The notes: a model not told the origin generated them from the sequence alone. A DNA stretch of 64,000 nucleotides from Eublepharis macularius (GCF_028583425.1 NC_072791.1:13907868-13971867); one strand, 5' to 3'. Counted from the first letter of the stretch, positions 36,530 through 49,488 are shown. A program made the numbers and translations.

Positions 36530-37440
36530 ATAGAAAAATAAGACTGGAAGGGATCGAAAGTGTTACCTATTGCAACCTCATTCACAATACAGGACATTTA
36601 CAGCTACCCCTATACTCCCTCGGTGACCACTGCCCTACCTCCAGAGGAAGGCGATAAACCCTCCAGGGTCCGTGGCCAATCTGGCCCGGAGGGAAATTCA
36701 CTCCTGATCCCAAAGTGGCTATTAGCATTGCTCTGGAAACATCAAAAAGATCTCAGGAGCAGAGCACTGGCTCATTTCTTCCTGCTGTCCATCTCACTAT
36801 CTCCCTAATTTCATACTGAATCATAAAATCAGCACTGCTGACTTATAGACATCTAGCCTCTAGTGGAAAACTTCCAATGAAGGGGAGCCCACCACATCTG
36901 GCACGACATCTGTATCCCTGAGGCAATCCCATTTCTTATCCCCCTCCCAAAAAATCAGGAACCATCTAGAAGTGCACTGTCGGTATGATTTGTTACCATA
37001 TCACAAATCTACTGAACAGCTGCAGCAGGCAAACCACATTTGTCAACAATGCTAACAAGAAAGCCTTACTCAAAAGCCTTAGTGAAATCTAGAGAAACTA
37101 TTTCCATACAATTCTCCTCAACTGCCAAAGAAGTGATTCTATCTACAATGGAGAGAAGGTTAATCTAGCACCATTTGCTCTTGAGAAACCCATGCTGGCT
37201 CTTCGTCATCATAGCCTTTTGACGTGCTCCAGGAATGACTCTTTCAGGATTTGTTCTAAAACATTTCCAGGTATGGGTGTGAAGCTGAAATGTCGGTAGT
37301 TACCTGGATCCTCTTTTTTTCCCCTTCAAAAGTTGGGGACAACTTGGGTCATCTTTGATCTTTCGGCACCTCACCTGTTCTCCAAGAATTCTCAAAAACT
37401 CTTACAGATTGTTCATTTTAGACAGTCTCCAAAATTACAC
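36530..37440 (-). mobile_element. Old CR1 relic (unit B), internally deleted
   Basis: Parallel to 2910-4990 but lacking about 0.65 kb (equivalent of 3300-3950) and lacking the L1 tail. The empty site for that L1 is at about 37205. Confidence 0.8.
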
Positions 37441-39890
37441 TAGGATGTTTCTTTAGCATCCTAGGATGGAAGCTGGCCCTGTGGACACATTTTCAGTTAC
37501 GGAAGCGAAGTGCTCCCAGATCACCCCCATTGCTTACCATAGGCTTCAACTCCCTTCCTTCATCATGTCTTCTCATTTGCCAGGTCGAGCACAGTTTCCC
37601 TGGCAGGAGAAGATGGAGGCAAACTAGGAATTGAGCAGTTCTGCTCCCTCTCGATCACCTGTTAAACTTCCACTTTCCTTTCCCTGCAGCTGGCCTACCT
37701 CTTCCAAGGAGACTCAGAGGAACCTCCCTCATTACAAGAACTATCTCTCTGAAGGCTGGCTGCCAGCTCGGGCAATCCCAGGGGGAGGCTTTGGCTCTGC
37801 TTCTCCGCTTGCAAATGTTCCAGGGACTCCAGCTGGCCACTCTGGGACAAGGGAGGCAGGGCTAGATGGACCTCTGGCAGACCTCATCCTGTATTCCAAC
37901 ACTGAGCAGAAGAGCAATCCGGAACAGAGCTGTAGAGGTGAACGATGGGAACCCAAGCACAGATCCCTAGATCTACAGCACACTGGAGTGGTCTTGGAGA
38001 AATCAGTCTTCCCCAGTGTTTCCTACTTCACAGGGTTGTTGTGCAAGTAAATGGAACGATCTCACTAATTCTGCTTTGTATTCCTTGAAAGAAGAGTGGG
38101 ATAAGATGTAAGTCTACACGGAAAACTAGAAATAAAGGGATGGGACTGCTGCCCTCCCCCCAACAGATCACCTGTCCAGGACTCATCACACCCCAAGACC
38201 AATCCCCTCTCTCCAAAGGTCTACTGTCCATCAGAAGAAACATTTCTGGTCCAGGGAGATCAACTGGAGCAGCTCCAATTATTTCTGGTTCTACCTTTAA
38301 GGCCTGAAATGGGCCTGGAGTACTTCAGGGGCTGCCTCTGGCCAGACTGTGCCCCACCACCCGGTTAAGATCTCCCCCCACCCAAGCCCTGCTCTCAGGG
38401 CCCCTAAGTAGAGAGATGGGAGGTCACCAGAGACGGGGTCTTTTCAGTGGTGGCTCCTCCCTTCTAGAAGCTTGCCTGGAGCCTACATTGTTATCTTTCT
38501 AGCACCTGGTGATTTTTTTCACCAATCAGGCTTTGAACTAAAGGGTTTCTCATTCCTAGGTGTTCTGTGGTCTGCTTTTCTCCTGATAAATATTCTGATC
38601 CCAGTTTAAATGTTGTTACTGATAATTCATGTTGTGTTACCTGGAGAGTCATTTAAATAGATAAATAAATGTTGAATGTAACTGGATAGTGCATACACAT
38701 TTCCTCCAAGATTAGGCATCAATAAGCATACATTTTGTTCTCTGTTCTACCTGTTTGGGAAAGCTTTCCTAGCCATTGTTGGCTGTTTCCTCTTCAAAAT
38801 GATCTCTGTTCCACCATGGATGAAGGTGAGCCAAAGAGGTCCTATCCGGATACACCAGAAAAAGGTCTGCACTACATGAGGAGGTTCATACCTGCTGATC
38901 TCTCTCTTTTTTCTGGGTTCTGGAAAAATAGATTTCCGTTTCCTTGCATTGAGGAAATACCGTCAGGTGTGGGACCCAGAAGTCCTAATTTTGGGGAAAA
39001 AAACAGAAAAAATTACTGTCTGAGAGGGGAGGAGGCTAGTGCTTGGATCCAGAAGAATCTGTCGGCTGATCCCGCTGGTGGCCCAGAGCAGAGGAGAGGG
39101 CAGGGCACCCCAGCAAAGGGAAGGGAAGCCCTAGCCCAGAGGGAGCCACCGTGGTACAGGATCTCAGCCCCCTCCAGGGCATGCAGGATCCAGTACTCCA
39201 GTCTGACACCATCAAAGGCAGCCCTGAGGAAGGTCCTCTCCCTTTAAAGAGACCCCGAACTCCTAATAGGGAGAGGGAAGGTTGTTGATGGATCCCCAGA
39301 ACCTTGAATTCCTACTAAAGATCAGAATTTTTTTTAACACTTATTAATATGAACTTAGCAGGCAAAATTCTTTGTGACGGAGACCAAAACTTCACCTGCT
39401 CAAATCCAGGTTTTCTTGGTTTGTTCTTCAAGGCTCTGACATAACCTTTCCTGTCTGCATTGACCATGCCAAAGCCTACACTAGTTTCCGTAGAAGGAAC
39501 ACAGTGGAATGATCCAAACTCATCCCTCCCCCCTCCCCCCGCACATTCATAGCCTCCTCATGACCAACGAGAGACCAAAAGGTCCATGGAGCACAGAAGT
39601 GTCTTTTTGTACAGGCTTTCCTTTCAACAGGAAAGAAGAGACTTTAAGAATGAATAGAGCATGGTTTCCAGTCCCGAAAAACACCAGGCTAACAAAACAC
39701 TCTATACCCAACAATAGCCCTGCAGAGAAGATTAGCACATCAAGCACCAATCCATATGCAAAAGAACCTCCTCAGGATATAGTGAGGTCTCCCTCCATTA
39801 GCATTCCACACCCTGGGAAACTCTTACAGGATGACTCAGCTCCACCCCACCCCTCCTGAGTAGATATAAATGACCTGCCAACATCTTTTC
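37441..39890. other. Intron of gene B
   Basis: Aligned with 5010-7080 of unit A. The plus-strand frame at 38735-39247 is conserved with unit A but has no recognised domain. 37600-37960 is a segment not in A. No exon found. Confidence 0.45.
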
Positions 39891-39904
39891 CACACTGTGA
39901 CACT

Positions 39905-40062
39905 GAGAGATCTCTGTCTTTTGGTGCTACACCTCTGAAGATGCCAGCCATAGCTGCTGGCGAAACATCAGGAACTACAATGCCAAGACCACGGCAATAC
40001 AGCCTGGAAAATCCACAATAACCATAGTTCTCCAGCCGTAAAATCCTTCGACAATATATCCC
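39905..40062 (+). repeat. Family-2 repeat arm, unit B
   Basis: Paralogue of 7100-7262; CTGAAGA at 39935-39941, GAAACATC at 39962-39969 (one change from GAAACGTC). Confidence 0.7.
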
Positions 40063-40254
40063 ATGAATTGTTTGTTCCTCTTTGTTTGCAAACTGGTATT
40101 TTAGCGGACACATGAATACTTTGGTACTCATCTAAATATGCAGAAGTCCCTCCTTTGTGTGCATGTGAAACCGCCCCACTCACTGACTGAGTCTCCACTG
40201 GGGAGGCCCTACGAGAGTCCTTCTTCGAAGGAGCGATTTCTGCCTTCAGCAGCT

Positions 40255-40281
40255 GGAAAGGAAAGGAAAGGAAAGGAAAGG
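40255..40281. repeat. (GGAAA)5 beside KRAB donor, unit B
   Basis: Short version of the tract at 7454-7554. Confidence 0.95.
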
Positions 40282-40291
40282 GGGCCCTTAC

Positions 40292-40418
40292 CCAGAGAGG
40301 CCACATTCTGAAAATTCTCCTCCATGACTTCCTTGTGAAGGCTTCTTTTTTCTGCATCCAGTAGAGCCCACTCCTCCTCAGTGAAAGGAACAGACACCTC
40401 CTCGAAGGTCACCGGACC
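40292..40418 (-). CDS. KRAB-A box exon, gene B
   Basis: 127 bp, encoding [20 protein letters not shown] through to NFQNVASLG. It differs from gene A at two positions (H to P in SV-FTEEE, P to A in LD-EKRS). Acceptor TTTTCAG, donor CTGG|GTAAGG. It is a functional-looking KRAB A-box that should recruit TRIM28-type corepressor. It pairs with the SCAN exon at 41603-42114 and the fingers at 34645. Confidence 0.93.
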
Positions 40419-40464
40419 CTGAAAAGAGAAAAAAAGAAACCTCTCTATCCTCTCATAGATCCAG

Positions 40465-40665
40465 AGGAGTTAGTCATGTTAGTCTGTAGTAGCAAAATAG
40501 TAAAGTTTCCAGTAGCACTTTTAGGACTAACCAACTTTATTGTAGCATAAGTTTTCGAGAGCCACAGATCTCTTCGACAGATGCCTCTGATGAAAAGAGT
40601 TGTGGCTCTCGAAAGCTTATGCTACAATAAAGTTGGTTCGTCTTAAAAGTGCTACTGGACTCTAC
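40465..40665. repeat. Palindromic repeat family 1, unit B
   Basis: Paralogue of 7735-7945. The right arm has CTGATGA at 40587-40593, GAAA at 40611-40614, and GCTTATGCTAC, the best-preserved family-1 core in the window. Confidence 0.78.
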
Positions 40666-41385
40666 TATATCTTCTCAGATACCGTAATGTATCTTCCCCT
40701 TAGGAGGACCCTCCCAAATGAGTGTACTTAAAAGCTTGCTTACAACATCCAGACTTCCATGACACCTTTCCATTTTCCTTCTAGTGAACAGAACAGATAT
40801 GACCCAAGGCAAAGAGAGTGAGGGGTTTTCCTTGGGCTAGGGACGGGTGAGTGGGGCACAGAGGCCATGTGGAATCACAACTGCACAACAGCAGCACCAG
40901 GCCCTCATGGTTATGAGTTGCAGTTCTTCACTCACCTGCATCAGCCCCACAGAAGTTGATTTCTCCCTGCTGCAAAGATACAGCAAAGATTTTATTGTTG
41001 GTTTCAAGGCCTTGCCTGGAAAGATCAAAAGATAATTGGCAGTCATTGAAATCTTTTCCAGTTTTTAGCATTTCAGTTCCTTCAATGGGGAAAACAGATT
41101 TTCTTGGGTCATTAGCCAGGAAGGAGAGGCCATATGAGCAAGACATAAGCCTCAAGACCCCAAGGATCCTGTCCACAGCCTCAGACTGAATGCCCTATAC
41201 AAGTTCTCCAAACAGCCCAAAGAGTCTCCACCGGGCACCATCTGACCCTGTCACTGCTGATGCAGAGCCCAAGCCAGAACTGGGTCAGTGCTGAACAGAA
41301 AGGGTCAGAGTGGGCCACTGAGGCCTCGACTTCCTCTTCCCTCCAGATCCCAACAGGCCTCTGACTACAGCCCTTTTGATCTTAC

Positions 41386-41428
41386 CCAGAAAAGCTGCTC
41401 CGAGGCAACAGTTGATCCTTTCCTGCAC
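41386..41428 (-). CDS. Candidate 43-bp exon, gene B
   Basis: Same acceptor, donor and length as 9272-9314. Reads VQERINCCLGAAFL in the SCAN frame. The phase problem with the KRAB exon is the same as in A. Confidence 0.4.
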
Positions 41429-41602
41429 CTGAAAGAGAAGTGGGGATCTCACAAAGGGGAAACTGTTGAGAAAAGGAACAGGGTTAAGGTGCGGGGGGAG
41501 GGGGGGAGATGTCTAAAGAAGTTGGGGCCCTCTGTGTGGACTTTGAAGGTATCCCTGGTCATATCCTGTGCCCCACATACTACCTAGAGGAATGCCTCTT
41601 AC

Positions 41603-42114
41603 CTCCTGGCCTGGATTCTTGTCACCTGCGTGGCTCAGGAGGAACCCTTCTGCCAGGGCCACCGCCTGGGAACTGGTCTCTGGCCCACATTCCCTGACCC
41701 AGCTCTCCATCTCCGGGGGCAGGATGGCCAGGAACTGGTCCAGGATCACCAGGTCCAGGATCTCCTTCTTGCTGTGCCTTTCTGGCTTCAGCCACTGGAG
41801 GCAAAGGTGGTGGAGTTCGCTGCAGACCTTTCGGGGCCCATCAGCCTCCCGATAACGGAATTGCCTGAAGTGCTGGCGCTGCACATCTGAAAGGGGAAAA
41901 TCCTCTCCCAGGCTCCTCTGCAAGGTTCCTTCCCTCAGTTCCCTTCTGCTCCCATCCTCCATAGCAACAGGGCCTTTTCTTTCTTCTGGACCGACTGAGT
42001 CCAACTCTGTCCTCATCTTCCCTTCCTCTCCAAACAGCCTCCACCTGGACCAGTGGATCGCCTTCCTCCTTTGCCAGATTCTTCTATCAAGGCAGCTGCT
42101 GGATCATTGACCTC
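41603..42114 (-). CDS. SCAN-domain exon, gene B
   Basis: From the ATG at 42016 it encodes 138 residues ending at the donor CAGGAG|GTAAGAGG. The SCAN domain is complete: [40 protein letters not shown] and [10 protein letters not shown]. It is nearly the same as gene A through the SCAN core; the variable N-terminal tail differs (for example [20 protein letters not shown]). Acceptor TCTTTGCAG before 42114. It is a dimerisation domain, so products of A, B and C could form heterodimers with each other. Confidence 0.92.
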
Positions 42115-43010
42115 CTGCAAAGACAAGACTTATCTGGTGAACCTATATATATAGGCACCAGCATGTAAAGAAGTGACCCATGACGCACAAAAGTCAGAAT
42201 ACCCCGGAATCAAGGATGTTTGAAAATTAAAAAATGGATGGAGTAAGTGAAGAGGAGCTTCCACTCAGCAAGCAGAAAGGATCCACTCTGCTTAATAACA
42301 GCATCTTATATACTAAAAGGCAAGTGGCCCTCATCAGAGGTTATTTAAATCCAGAGACTGAACTGAAAAGACAGACCTTCCTACAAAACTGAAAATTGTC
42401 ATTGGTTTGCAGAAGAATGTGAAATCTAACCCCCACCCCCAAATCAAACAATGAAATTTTAAAAAAACCCTAAATGGTAAAAGGAGTGACTATAGCTTCA
42501 ACCAGATGTCCTTGGTGGCTGTTGCTAGGCAACCATAACAGGTCACCTAGTATTCCAGACTTCCTTTCTGTCAGTAAAATGCAAGGGGAAGGGACAGGGC
42601 CTTTTCTGGGGCTGTTTTGGGCTCCAGGGGAGGATTAATTGGGGCCAGGTACCGAAGCAGATAAGGTGTTTAGTGGGTATGTAAGAGAGACGCATGTAGG
42701 AAAAGGTGAGAAGATGGAGGCTGCCAGGAGGGAAATAGGAAATACTGTCCAGAAGGGTTTACAGGGGAATGGGAAAGGGAAAGAAGGGGGCAAAGAAATG
42801 TGGGAGGGAAAGATAGAAGGAAGCAGGAAAGGGAGGAAAGCTGTGGAGGGCAGGGAAGGAAAAGGGATTAAGGTGACGAAGTGGGAAGTGAGATGCCCCA
42901 CAAAAGTCCTTGCAGCCCCCGCATGTTTCTAAACTACAAACTAAAGATTGCTACAGCATTCAGATGCCAGAGAACATGACATGGGACTAGGAATGGAGTG
43001 CATATTTACA
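42115..43010. other. 5' flank of gene B
   Basis: The left part matches unit A up to 42606. 42640-42880 is purine-rich (GGGAAAGGGAAAG-type) on the plus strand. Nothing coding recognised. Confidence 0.4.
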
Positions 43011-43011
43011 A

Positions 43012-43268
43012 AATGGAGAGCCAGTTTGGTGTAGTCGTTAAGAGCAGCAAGACTCTAATATGAAGAACCGGGTTTGATTCCCCACTCCTCCGCTTGAAGC
43101 CAGCTGGGTGACCTTGGGTCAGTCTCGACTTCTGGGAGCTCTCTCACTCCCACCCACCTCACAGGGTGATTGTTGCAAGGATAATAACAACACACTTTAT
43201 AAACCGCTCTGAGTACACATCTTGAAAGGTGTGTACTCAAATACATCAAATTTATTATTGTTATTAAA
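43012..43268 (+). mobile_element. tRNA-derived SINE (Sauria-type)
   Basis: Begins GAGAGCCAGTTTGGTGTAGT with an A-box-like start, has a B box GGGTTTGATTCCC, and a tail with ATTATTGTTATT. An imperfect AAAATGG lies on both sides as target duplication. It is absent from unit A because that stretch was deleted. Confidence 0.8.
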
Positions 43269-43870
43269 AATGGTTTAGAGCAGAACAGAGCAACTGAGAG
43301 TCCCAGAAATGCTGGATCTCTCGAATCGTGCTGCAGACAACTGGAGAAGATTTCAGGAGCAGTCTGGCTTCTCCATGGAAGCCGCCAGAGCCATAGAAGA
43401 GACAGAGACGAGGAAGGGGGCCCTACATTGGAAGCTTGCATGGCCCCAACACACTGATTGGTTTCGTATCTTGCCACTAAGTTCGCAGATGAGAACTCTG
43501 TATATGATAATGAGTTGGAAGAGATTTATATGCTGACTAAAAATGAGGTTTTCGAAGGGTACCTTTTAAGGGAAGGATTTGAGCTATGAATAATATCTTA
43601 ATAGCTTGTTTTCAGTCTACAAAACCCTATTTGTCATTGTTCAAGGACTCGTTGACTCATTAAGAAAGCATCAGATCGTCCGAGGTACCCACGCTTTGAA
43701 GAGGACAGGTGGATTTCTAAAAGCCAAAGGCCTTCCCTTAGTAGAGGCAGCTGCAGTGTGCCAGGCTGCAGAAATCACCTGGAAGTCTGCCTATTATTTT
43801 GGCATAAGCTGCACCAGGCTTATGAAAAAAATTATAGGGACTGCCTCTCTATCTCTGCCCACCACAGCAG

Positions 43871-45565
43871 CTTCACTCCTCTGAGCAGGGCCTTCTGCAG
43901 GTGCCATCCTGAAAATGGGCAAAATCTATAGTTGCCCACTATTGCCCACTGTTTTGGAGATCTGAGTCATTTTTTAGGGTCAAATTATGCTGGGAGGGGA
44001 ATCTGAAGTCCTTGAGGGGGTGGCCCTACATCTATTCTTTCCTGGGAAGGGCTGTGCATAATGGATGGATGCCCTGCTCTGCGTTCCATTGGGCTTGTGG
44101 CATAACCTGGCATGGGTTTGTTGGTTTAATTCAGGCCCCATCTTTTATTGCTCGGCCATGCTGGGATCAAAATGGGGCCATCAAAAAGGGCTCCCTGTGA
44201 GGCTAGGGTCCTGGGGGCTACGCCACACATGCGCTCTCTCTGTAGTGGCCCCTATCATAGAGAATTACCTTCCTGAGAAGTTCTGGAAAGCTCCCCCATA
44301 TCTGGCTTTCTTCACATTGTGGAAAACTTAAGTATTTAGGAGGGCCTTTTTTCAGACAATAGGCCCGTGATATAAGAAAAGGCTCAGAAAGATAGTCTGG
44401 GAAAGGGACGGGGACTAGAGACTGGGAGTGTGCACCGGATGGCCCAGATCCAGTTTTGAGGGGTACAAAAGAACAACTTGGTATCCCCGAATTCCCAGGA
44501 AGTACTCTCATCCAATTAGAGAATCTTGAATTTATCCAGAGATTACTTCCTATGGGGGGGGGGATGTCTGGAGGGCCTTGTTGAAGTAAACAGTAGAACA
44601 TTTGCCGGAAACCTAGTTTCTGACAATTCACTAAAGACCCCCCAAATTACAGGAAGATTGGATCCTGGGGACCAACTCTATGGCCCCCTGAACAAGCTGC
44701 CCCCAGCTCGTCTCCATTGTTTCCTAGAGGAGAAACCATCAAACCAGAGAATCCCTATTCCCTTTAGTGAAGGAAGGGGAGGGCTGAGGCTTGCTGAGCT
44801 GCGGAGTTTAAAAGGTGGCCAGAGATGCCGCCCTTATTGCAAGAAGGACTCAGCTCCACCCCCAGGGAAGAGGAGCTGCCAGAGAAAAAGCAGGAAAGCC
44901 CTGGGGGTGAGTGGAGCCCTCTGGTTAGTAAGGCCAAAAGCAGGGAGGCCTTTTGCAAAGGAAATATTAGTCCATTACTTACTCTATTCAAAAAGTCCTC
45001 CAGAACTGCCTGCCTTCCCTTCCCCACTCAGCATAGGAAGTGACAGTGGGAAGTCAGGTGACTTTCTCTCTTCATGCCTCTCTAGGAATTGGGACTCTTT
45101 CCCTTTAACCCTTAGATGGACTTTCCAGAAAGCCAAAACAATCACTCCCGACAAAATAACACCACCCTCACATTTGTTAGTCTACAGGCAGCACCAAAAC
45201 AATCACACACCCAGCACTTCAGGGCACTGTCACAGGGCAATAATAAGAATCCAAGGCACGGGTCCTCATTGAGCCTGAGGATTTTTAAATGGGGTCCCCC
45301 CAAATTCACCATCAAATGACATATCATCTCTATAGCCAGAGACTGCACAGACAAGCACCCACTGCTTTATGTCCCCCCTTCCCACATACCAAAATGTGGC
45401 TACAAATCAGGGATCCTCTCTCAGGGACCCTCAGGATTCCTGTGTTTAGTCACTATACAAATTCATTATTAAAAAATTGATCACATGTATGGCCACCGAT
45501 TGCACCACAAAAAGCAGGCATCCACAACTTGGGGAAGCTGCCATGAGCAAAACGGTGATTTAAAG
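43871..45565. other. Unit spacer (unit B), no gene seen
   Basis: Near-identical to 25919-27596. It directly follows the empty retroviral integration site at 43867-43870. Confidence 0.45.
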
Positions 45566-45569
45566 ACAC

Positions 45570-46180
45570 ATAGAATGATAGGGTTGGAAGGGATCTCCAG
45601 GGTCATCTAGTCCAACCCCCTGCACAATGCAGGAAATTCACAACTGACCCCCCCAACTGCCCCAGCGACCCCCGCTCCATGCCCAGAAGATGGTGAAACA
45701 CCTCCAGGATCCCTAGCCAAACTGGCCTGTGGAAAATTGCTACCCTACCCCAAGGTGGCAATTTGCATTACCCTGAGTATGTAAGTAGGGCCACAAAAAC
45801 CAAGCCCTGATACAACCTCTTCTGCCCGCCCTCTCATGATCTGCCCAGGTTCACAGAATCAGCATTGCTGTCAGAGGGCCACCTAGCCTCTACTTAATAA
45901 CCTCCAAAGAAGAAGAGCCCACCACCTCCCAAGGAAGCCTGTTCCACTGAGAGACCGCTCTAACTGTCAAGAAGTTCTTCCTAATGTTTAGCAGAAAATT
46001 CTTTTGATTTAATTTTAATGTTAACCCGTCAGTTCTCATTTTCTCATCATCATAATCCTGCAGGAGACATTCAGCTCAGGGAAAGTGACTTGATCAATTT
46101 CACCAAACGGCAGAGCAGAGATCTGAACTCAAGACTCTCTGGCCTAAGTCTAAGATACTGCCTGCTAAGCCACTCTCTCT
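45570..46180 (-). mobile_element. CR1 3'-end relic and MIR-like relic (unit B)
   Basis: Paralogue of 27598-28205: CR1 to about 46040, MIR-like core from 46075. Confidence 0.82.
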
Positions 46181-47034
46181 CTTTATATTATCGCTTCTAT
46201 GGGCATCCCTAGGGCTAAGGACCAACCCCTTTCTCCCCCCCCTCCTCCATTCACTCACATTTTCTTCTCCTTCCATAGTTTCCCCGTTACCTGAAAATGC
46301 ACAAAACTATCACGGCCATTGTTAGAGCAATGAGAGATAAGCTGTGCTCGGTGGTGTAGCCGGTCTTCGCAGTGCCATAGAAGATGCTCCTGAATCCTCA
46401 GGAGTTTTCTTTGGGGCTGGCAGTGGAATTTCTCTTGGACAACCTCGTTCTGATCCCTAGAGAGGATCGTGTCAGCAGCTGCTGGCAGGTTTCCTTGCAG
46501 CGGTGAGCTGTGTGGATCTGCATACCCGGGGGAGAGCAAGTGATGGCCGAGGGGGTACCCCTTCCAGAAGACCCACAGAAGGTGCCCAGGCTGGAGACTG
46601 TTGGTCAAGATCCCGTGCAGTGATGGTGTGCCCATGTTCTCTTGCTGGGAGGAAGGGAGAGGCTCACCTTTGGTGCTTAAAGCAGGTTCCTGCAACCCTC
46701 CCGCCAAGCACTGGAATGCCCTTTGCATGCATCTGCCTCTGAAGGGGATGGGGTAGAAGCCGGAATGGCATTATACAAATAATAGTACCGCAAAAATCAG
46801 TGGGATCCATTAAAGATTATGGAGAACAATATTCTAGAAATGAAAACATGGAAATGCCATGCTTTTATTAACCCTTTCCCTGCCAAAATGCTCCTAGAAC
46901 AGAACAAAAAACACTGGAATGGACATTAAAGTAATGCTAGTAACCAGCAGGAGCAGAGAACATGCCGAACGGAAAGAGATGTACCTAAAAAACCCTTGAC
47001 GAATGTTGATCATTAGCAGTTCTTTGGATTCTAC
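46181..47034. other. Unit spacer (unit B)
   Basis: Holds a 157-codon minus-strand frame (46255-46728) with no recognised domain; it is shortened in unit A, so probably not a gene. Confidence 0.4.
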
Positions 47035-47720
47035 ATCAAACCGGGATCAGGAGCAGGGCAGTAGACAATGCTCACCTCCCGCCTTCACCTGGTAGGGATC
47101 CGGAGTAGAGTAAGAAGCTATGCTTGCCCCCGCCTTCACCCAGCCAGGACAAGTAGCAAAGCAGGGGGCAATGCCCCACTGCCTTCACCCAGACAGGATC
47201 AGGAGTGTATCAGGCAGCAATTGCTGCTTCTTGCCTTCACCTGGCTGGGATCAAGAGTGAAGCAGGTGGCAATGCCCATCTACCACCTTCACTCAGCCAG
47301 GATCAGGAGTGGAGCAGGTGGCAATGTGCACCCCTTGACCTCACTCAACTGGGATCAGGAGTGAATCAGGGCCATGCCCGCCCTCTCATCTTCCCCTGGC
47401 TGGATTCAGGAGTGGAGCAGGTAGTAATTCCTGCACCCCCTTCACCTGGTTGGGATCAGGAGTGGAGCAGGTGGCAATGCCCATCCCCTCTCCACCTTCA
47501 CCTGGCCAGGATCAGGAGGGGAGCAAGGGGCAATGCCCGCCCTGACTTTACCTGGCCCGGATCAGGAGTGGAGCAGTTGACAATGCTTGCAGCTCTGCCT
47601 TCAGCTGGATGAGATCAGGAGCAGAGCAGGTGGCAATATCTGCCCCATTTTCACACAGCTTGGACCAGGAGCAGAACAGGTGATAATGCCTGCCCTCCAT
47701 CTTCTCCTGTTACCTGGATG
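47035..47720 (+). repeat. Minisatellite (unit B, array 1)
   Basis: Paralogue of 29045-29745, about 12 units of 55-57 bp. Confidence 0.92.
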
Positions 47721-48530
47721 GGATTCCTTGCGAATAGGGGAATTAGGGGCATGGAATGGGCTTATGCAAGAGGGGTAACGAGCAGAACTTCCTGTAATGT
47801 TTATGGGGTCCTCTCCCCAAGGAGACTCTCAAGACTGCTATTCTTCAAAGTAAAGAGTAACTTTATTTAAAGGGGAAAATGCATACACACAAGAAGTAAT
47901 ATGGATTGTTGGCACAGACACACAGAGTCTTAGAAAATTAGCCAGAGATTGCAATAGAGTGAGGGAGGGGAAGTATATATAAAAGAGGCTGGGAAGCCTC
48001 TTTTGGCCATTGAGACAAAAGGCCATAACAGTCAATTCCTGAGAATGACAAAAGTTTGAACATCTCTGGTTGTTGCCACCAGGGTGCGATAAAAGAGAAA
48101 CATTGGGTTTTCCTGTTGTTGGAAGATGAAGCAATCGATTCTTAATATCCCCAGAGCTGGGCAGTATTGATCACCAGGAAGAAATTTAACTTTATCAATG
48201 CTGATTGATGGTCCATCAACTGGAGGATGGGTTGTAAATTATGGAAAGGAGGGGTGATTGGAATGTATGGGGGTGACCCATCGGAAACCTTTGTTGTCAA
48301 CAACTGAATGTCCATAGCTTGGGGGTGGGGAGTAGGAACAATCCCACCCAATTACTTTGCATTTGCATCTGTATGCTATTTGAACTTCACTCTCCTGACA
48401 AGACTCAGTAATTGCTTCACCCATCCATCTGGAATGTCTCTGATGCAGATCAAGCTGTATTAATTCTAGAGGTCTGTAATTTTATATCACAGGTGGTATT
48501 AAACATAGTGGAGGCTGGGAACTGCTGCTC
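47721..48530. other. Unit spacer (unit B) between arrays
   Basis: Parallel to 29746-30719. Nothing recognised. Confidence 0.4.
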
Positions 48531-48534
48531 ACAC

Positions 48535-49255
48535 ACCGACCAGGATCAGGAGCAGAGCAGGTGTCAATATCTGCCATCCCGCCGTCATCCATCAGGGATC
48601 AGGATCAGTGCAGGTGGCAATGTCTGCCCCTTTTCTCTCAGCTGGGATCAAGAGAGAAGCAGGTGGCAATGCCTGCCCTCCATCTTCACCCAGCCGGGAT
48701 CAGGAGCAGAGCAGGTGTCAATGTCTGCCACCCCGGCCTTCCCCCGGTCAGAAGCAGAAGCAAAGCAGCTGGCAATACCCATCCTTCACCTTCACTGGGC
48801 CAGGATCAGGAGTGGAGTAGGTGGCAATGCCTGCCCCCTCTTCACATGGACAGGATTAGGGGGCAATGCCCGCCCCCTCCTTCACCGGGCCAGGATCAGG
48901 AGTGGAGTAGGTGGCAATGCCTGCCCCCTTTTCACACAAATGGGATCAGGAGCAGAACCAGTGGTAATGCCCTCCCCCGCCTTCACCTGGCCGGGATCAG
49001 GAGCATAGCATGTGGCACTGCCCCCCCCCTCACCAACTGGGATCAGGAGCAGTGCAGGTGGAAATGTCCACCCCTCTTCTCTCAGCTGGGATCAAGAGGG
49101 GTGCAAGTGGCAATGCCCACCCTCTATCTTTACCTGGCCGAGATCAGGAGTGGATTAGGTAACAATGCCCATCCCCCACTTTCACCCATCCGGGATCAGG
49201 AACAGAGCAGGTGGCAATGTCCGCCTTGCTTCACTTAGCTGGAATCGGGTGCAGC
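48535..49255 (+). repeat. Minisatellite (unit B, array 2), uninterrupted
   Basis: About 13 units; counterpart of 30720-32610 without the snapback element. Confidence 0.92.
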
Positions 49256-49488
49256 AATCAACATTAGGGCTTCTCCAGAGCTAATATGAAGGCTATCACT
49301 GAAAGATCTCCCCACCAACAGAGTAAAAACACAACTTGTATAAATTGTATTAATAAATATTTTTTCTTTTACCTTTTCTTTTTTCTTAAAGAGCATAGTG
49401 CTGCAAATGTGTTATTTAAATAAGCAATAAATATAATAAATATCTATACATTCAACAAAACTCTTACTATCAATACTTACAATATAAA

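Noticed and set aside
47205-49238. Open frames up to 225 codons in the minisatellites
   Set aside because: Produced by the 3n repeat period; sequence is repetitive in all frames and differs freely between units.
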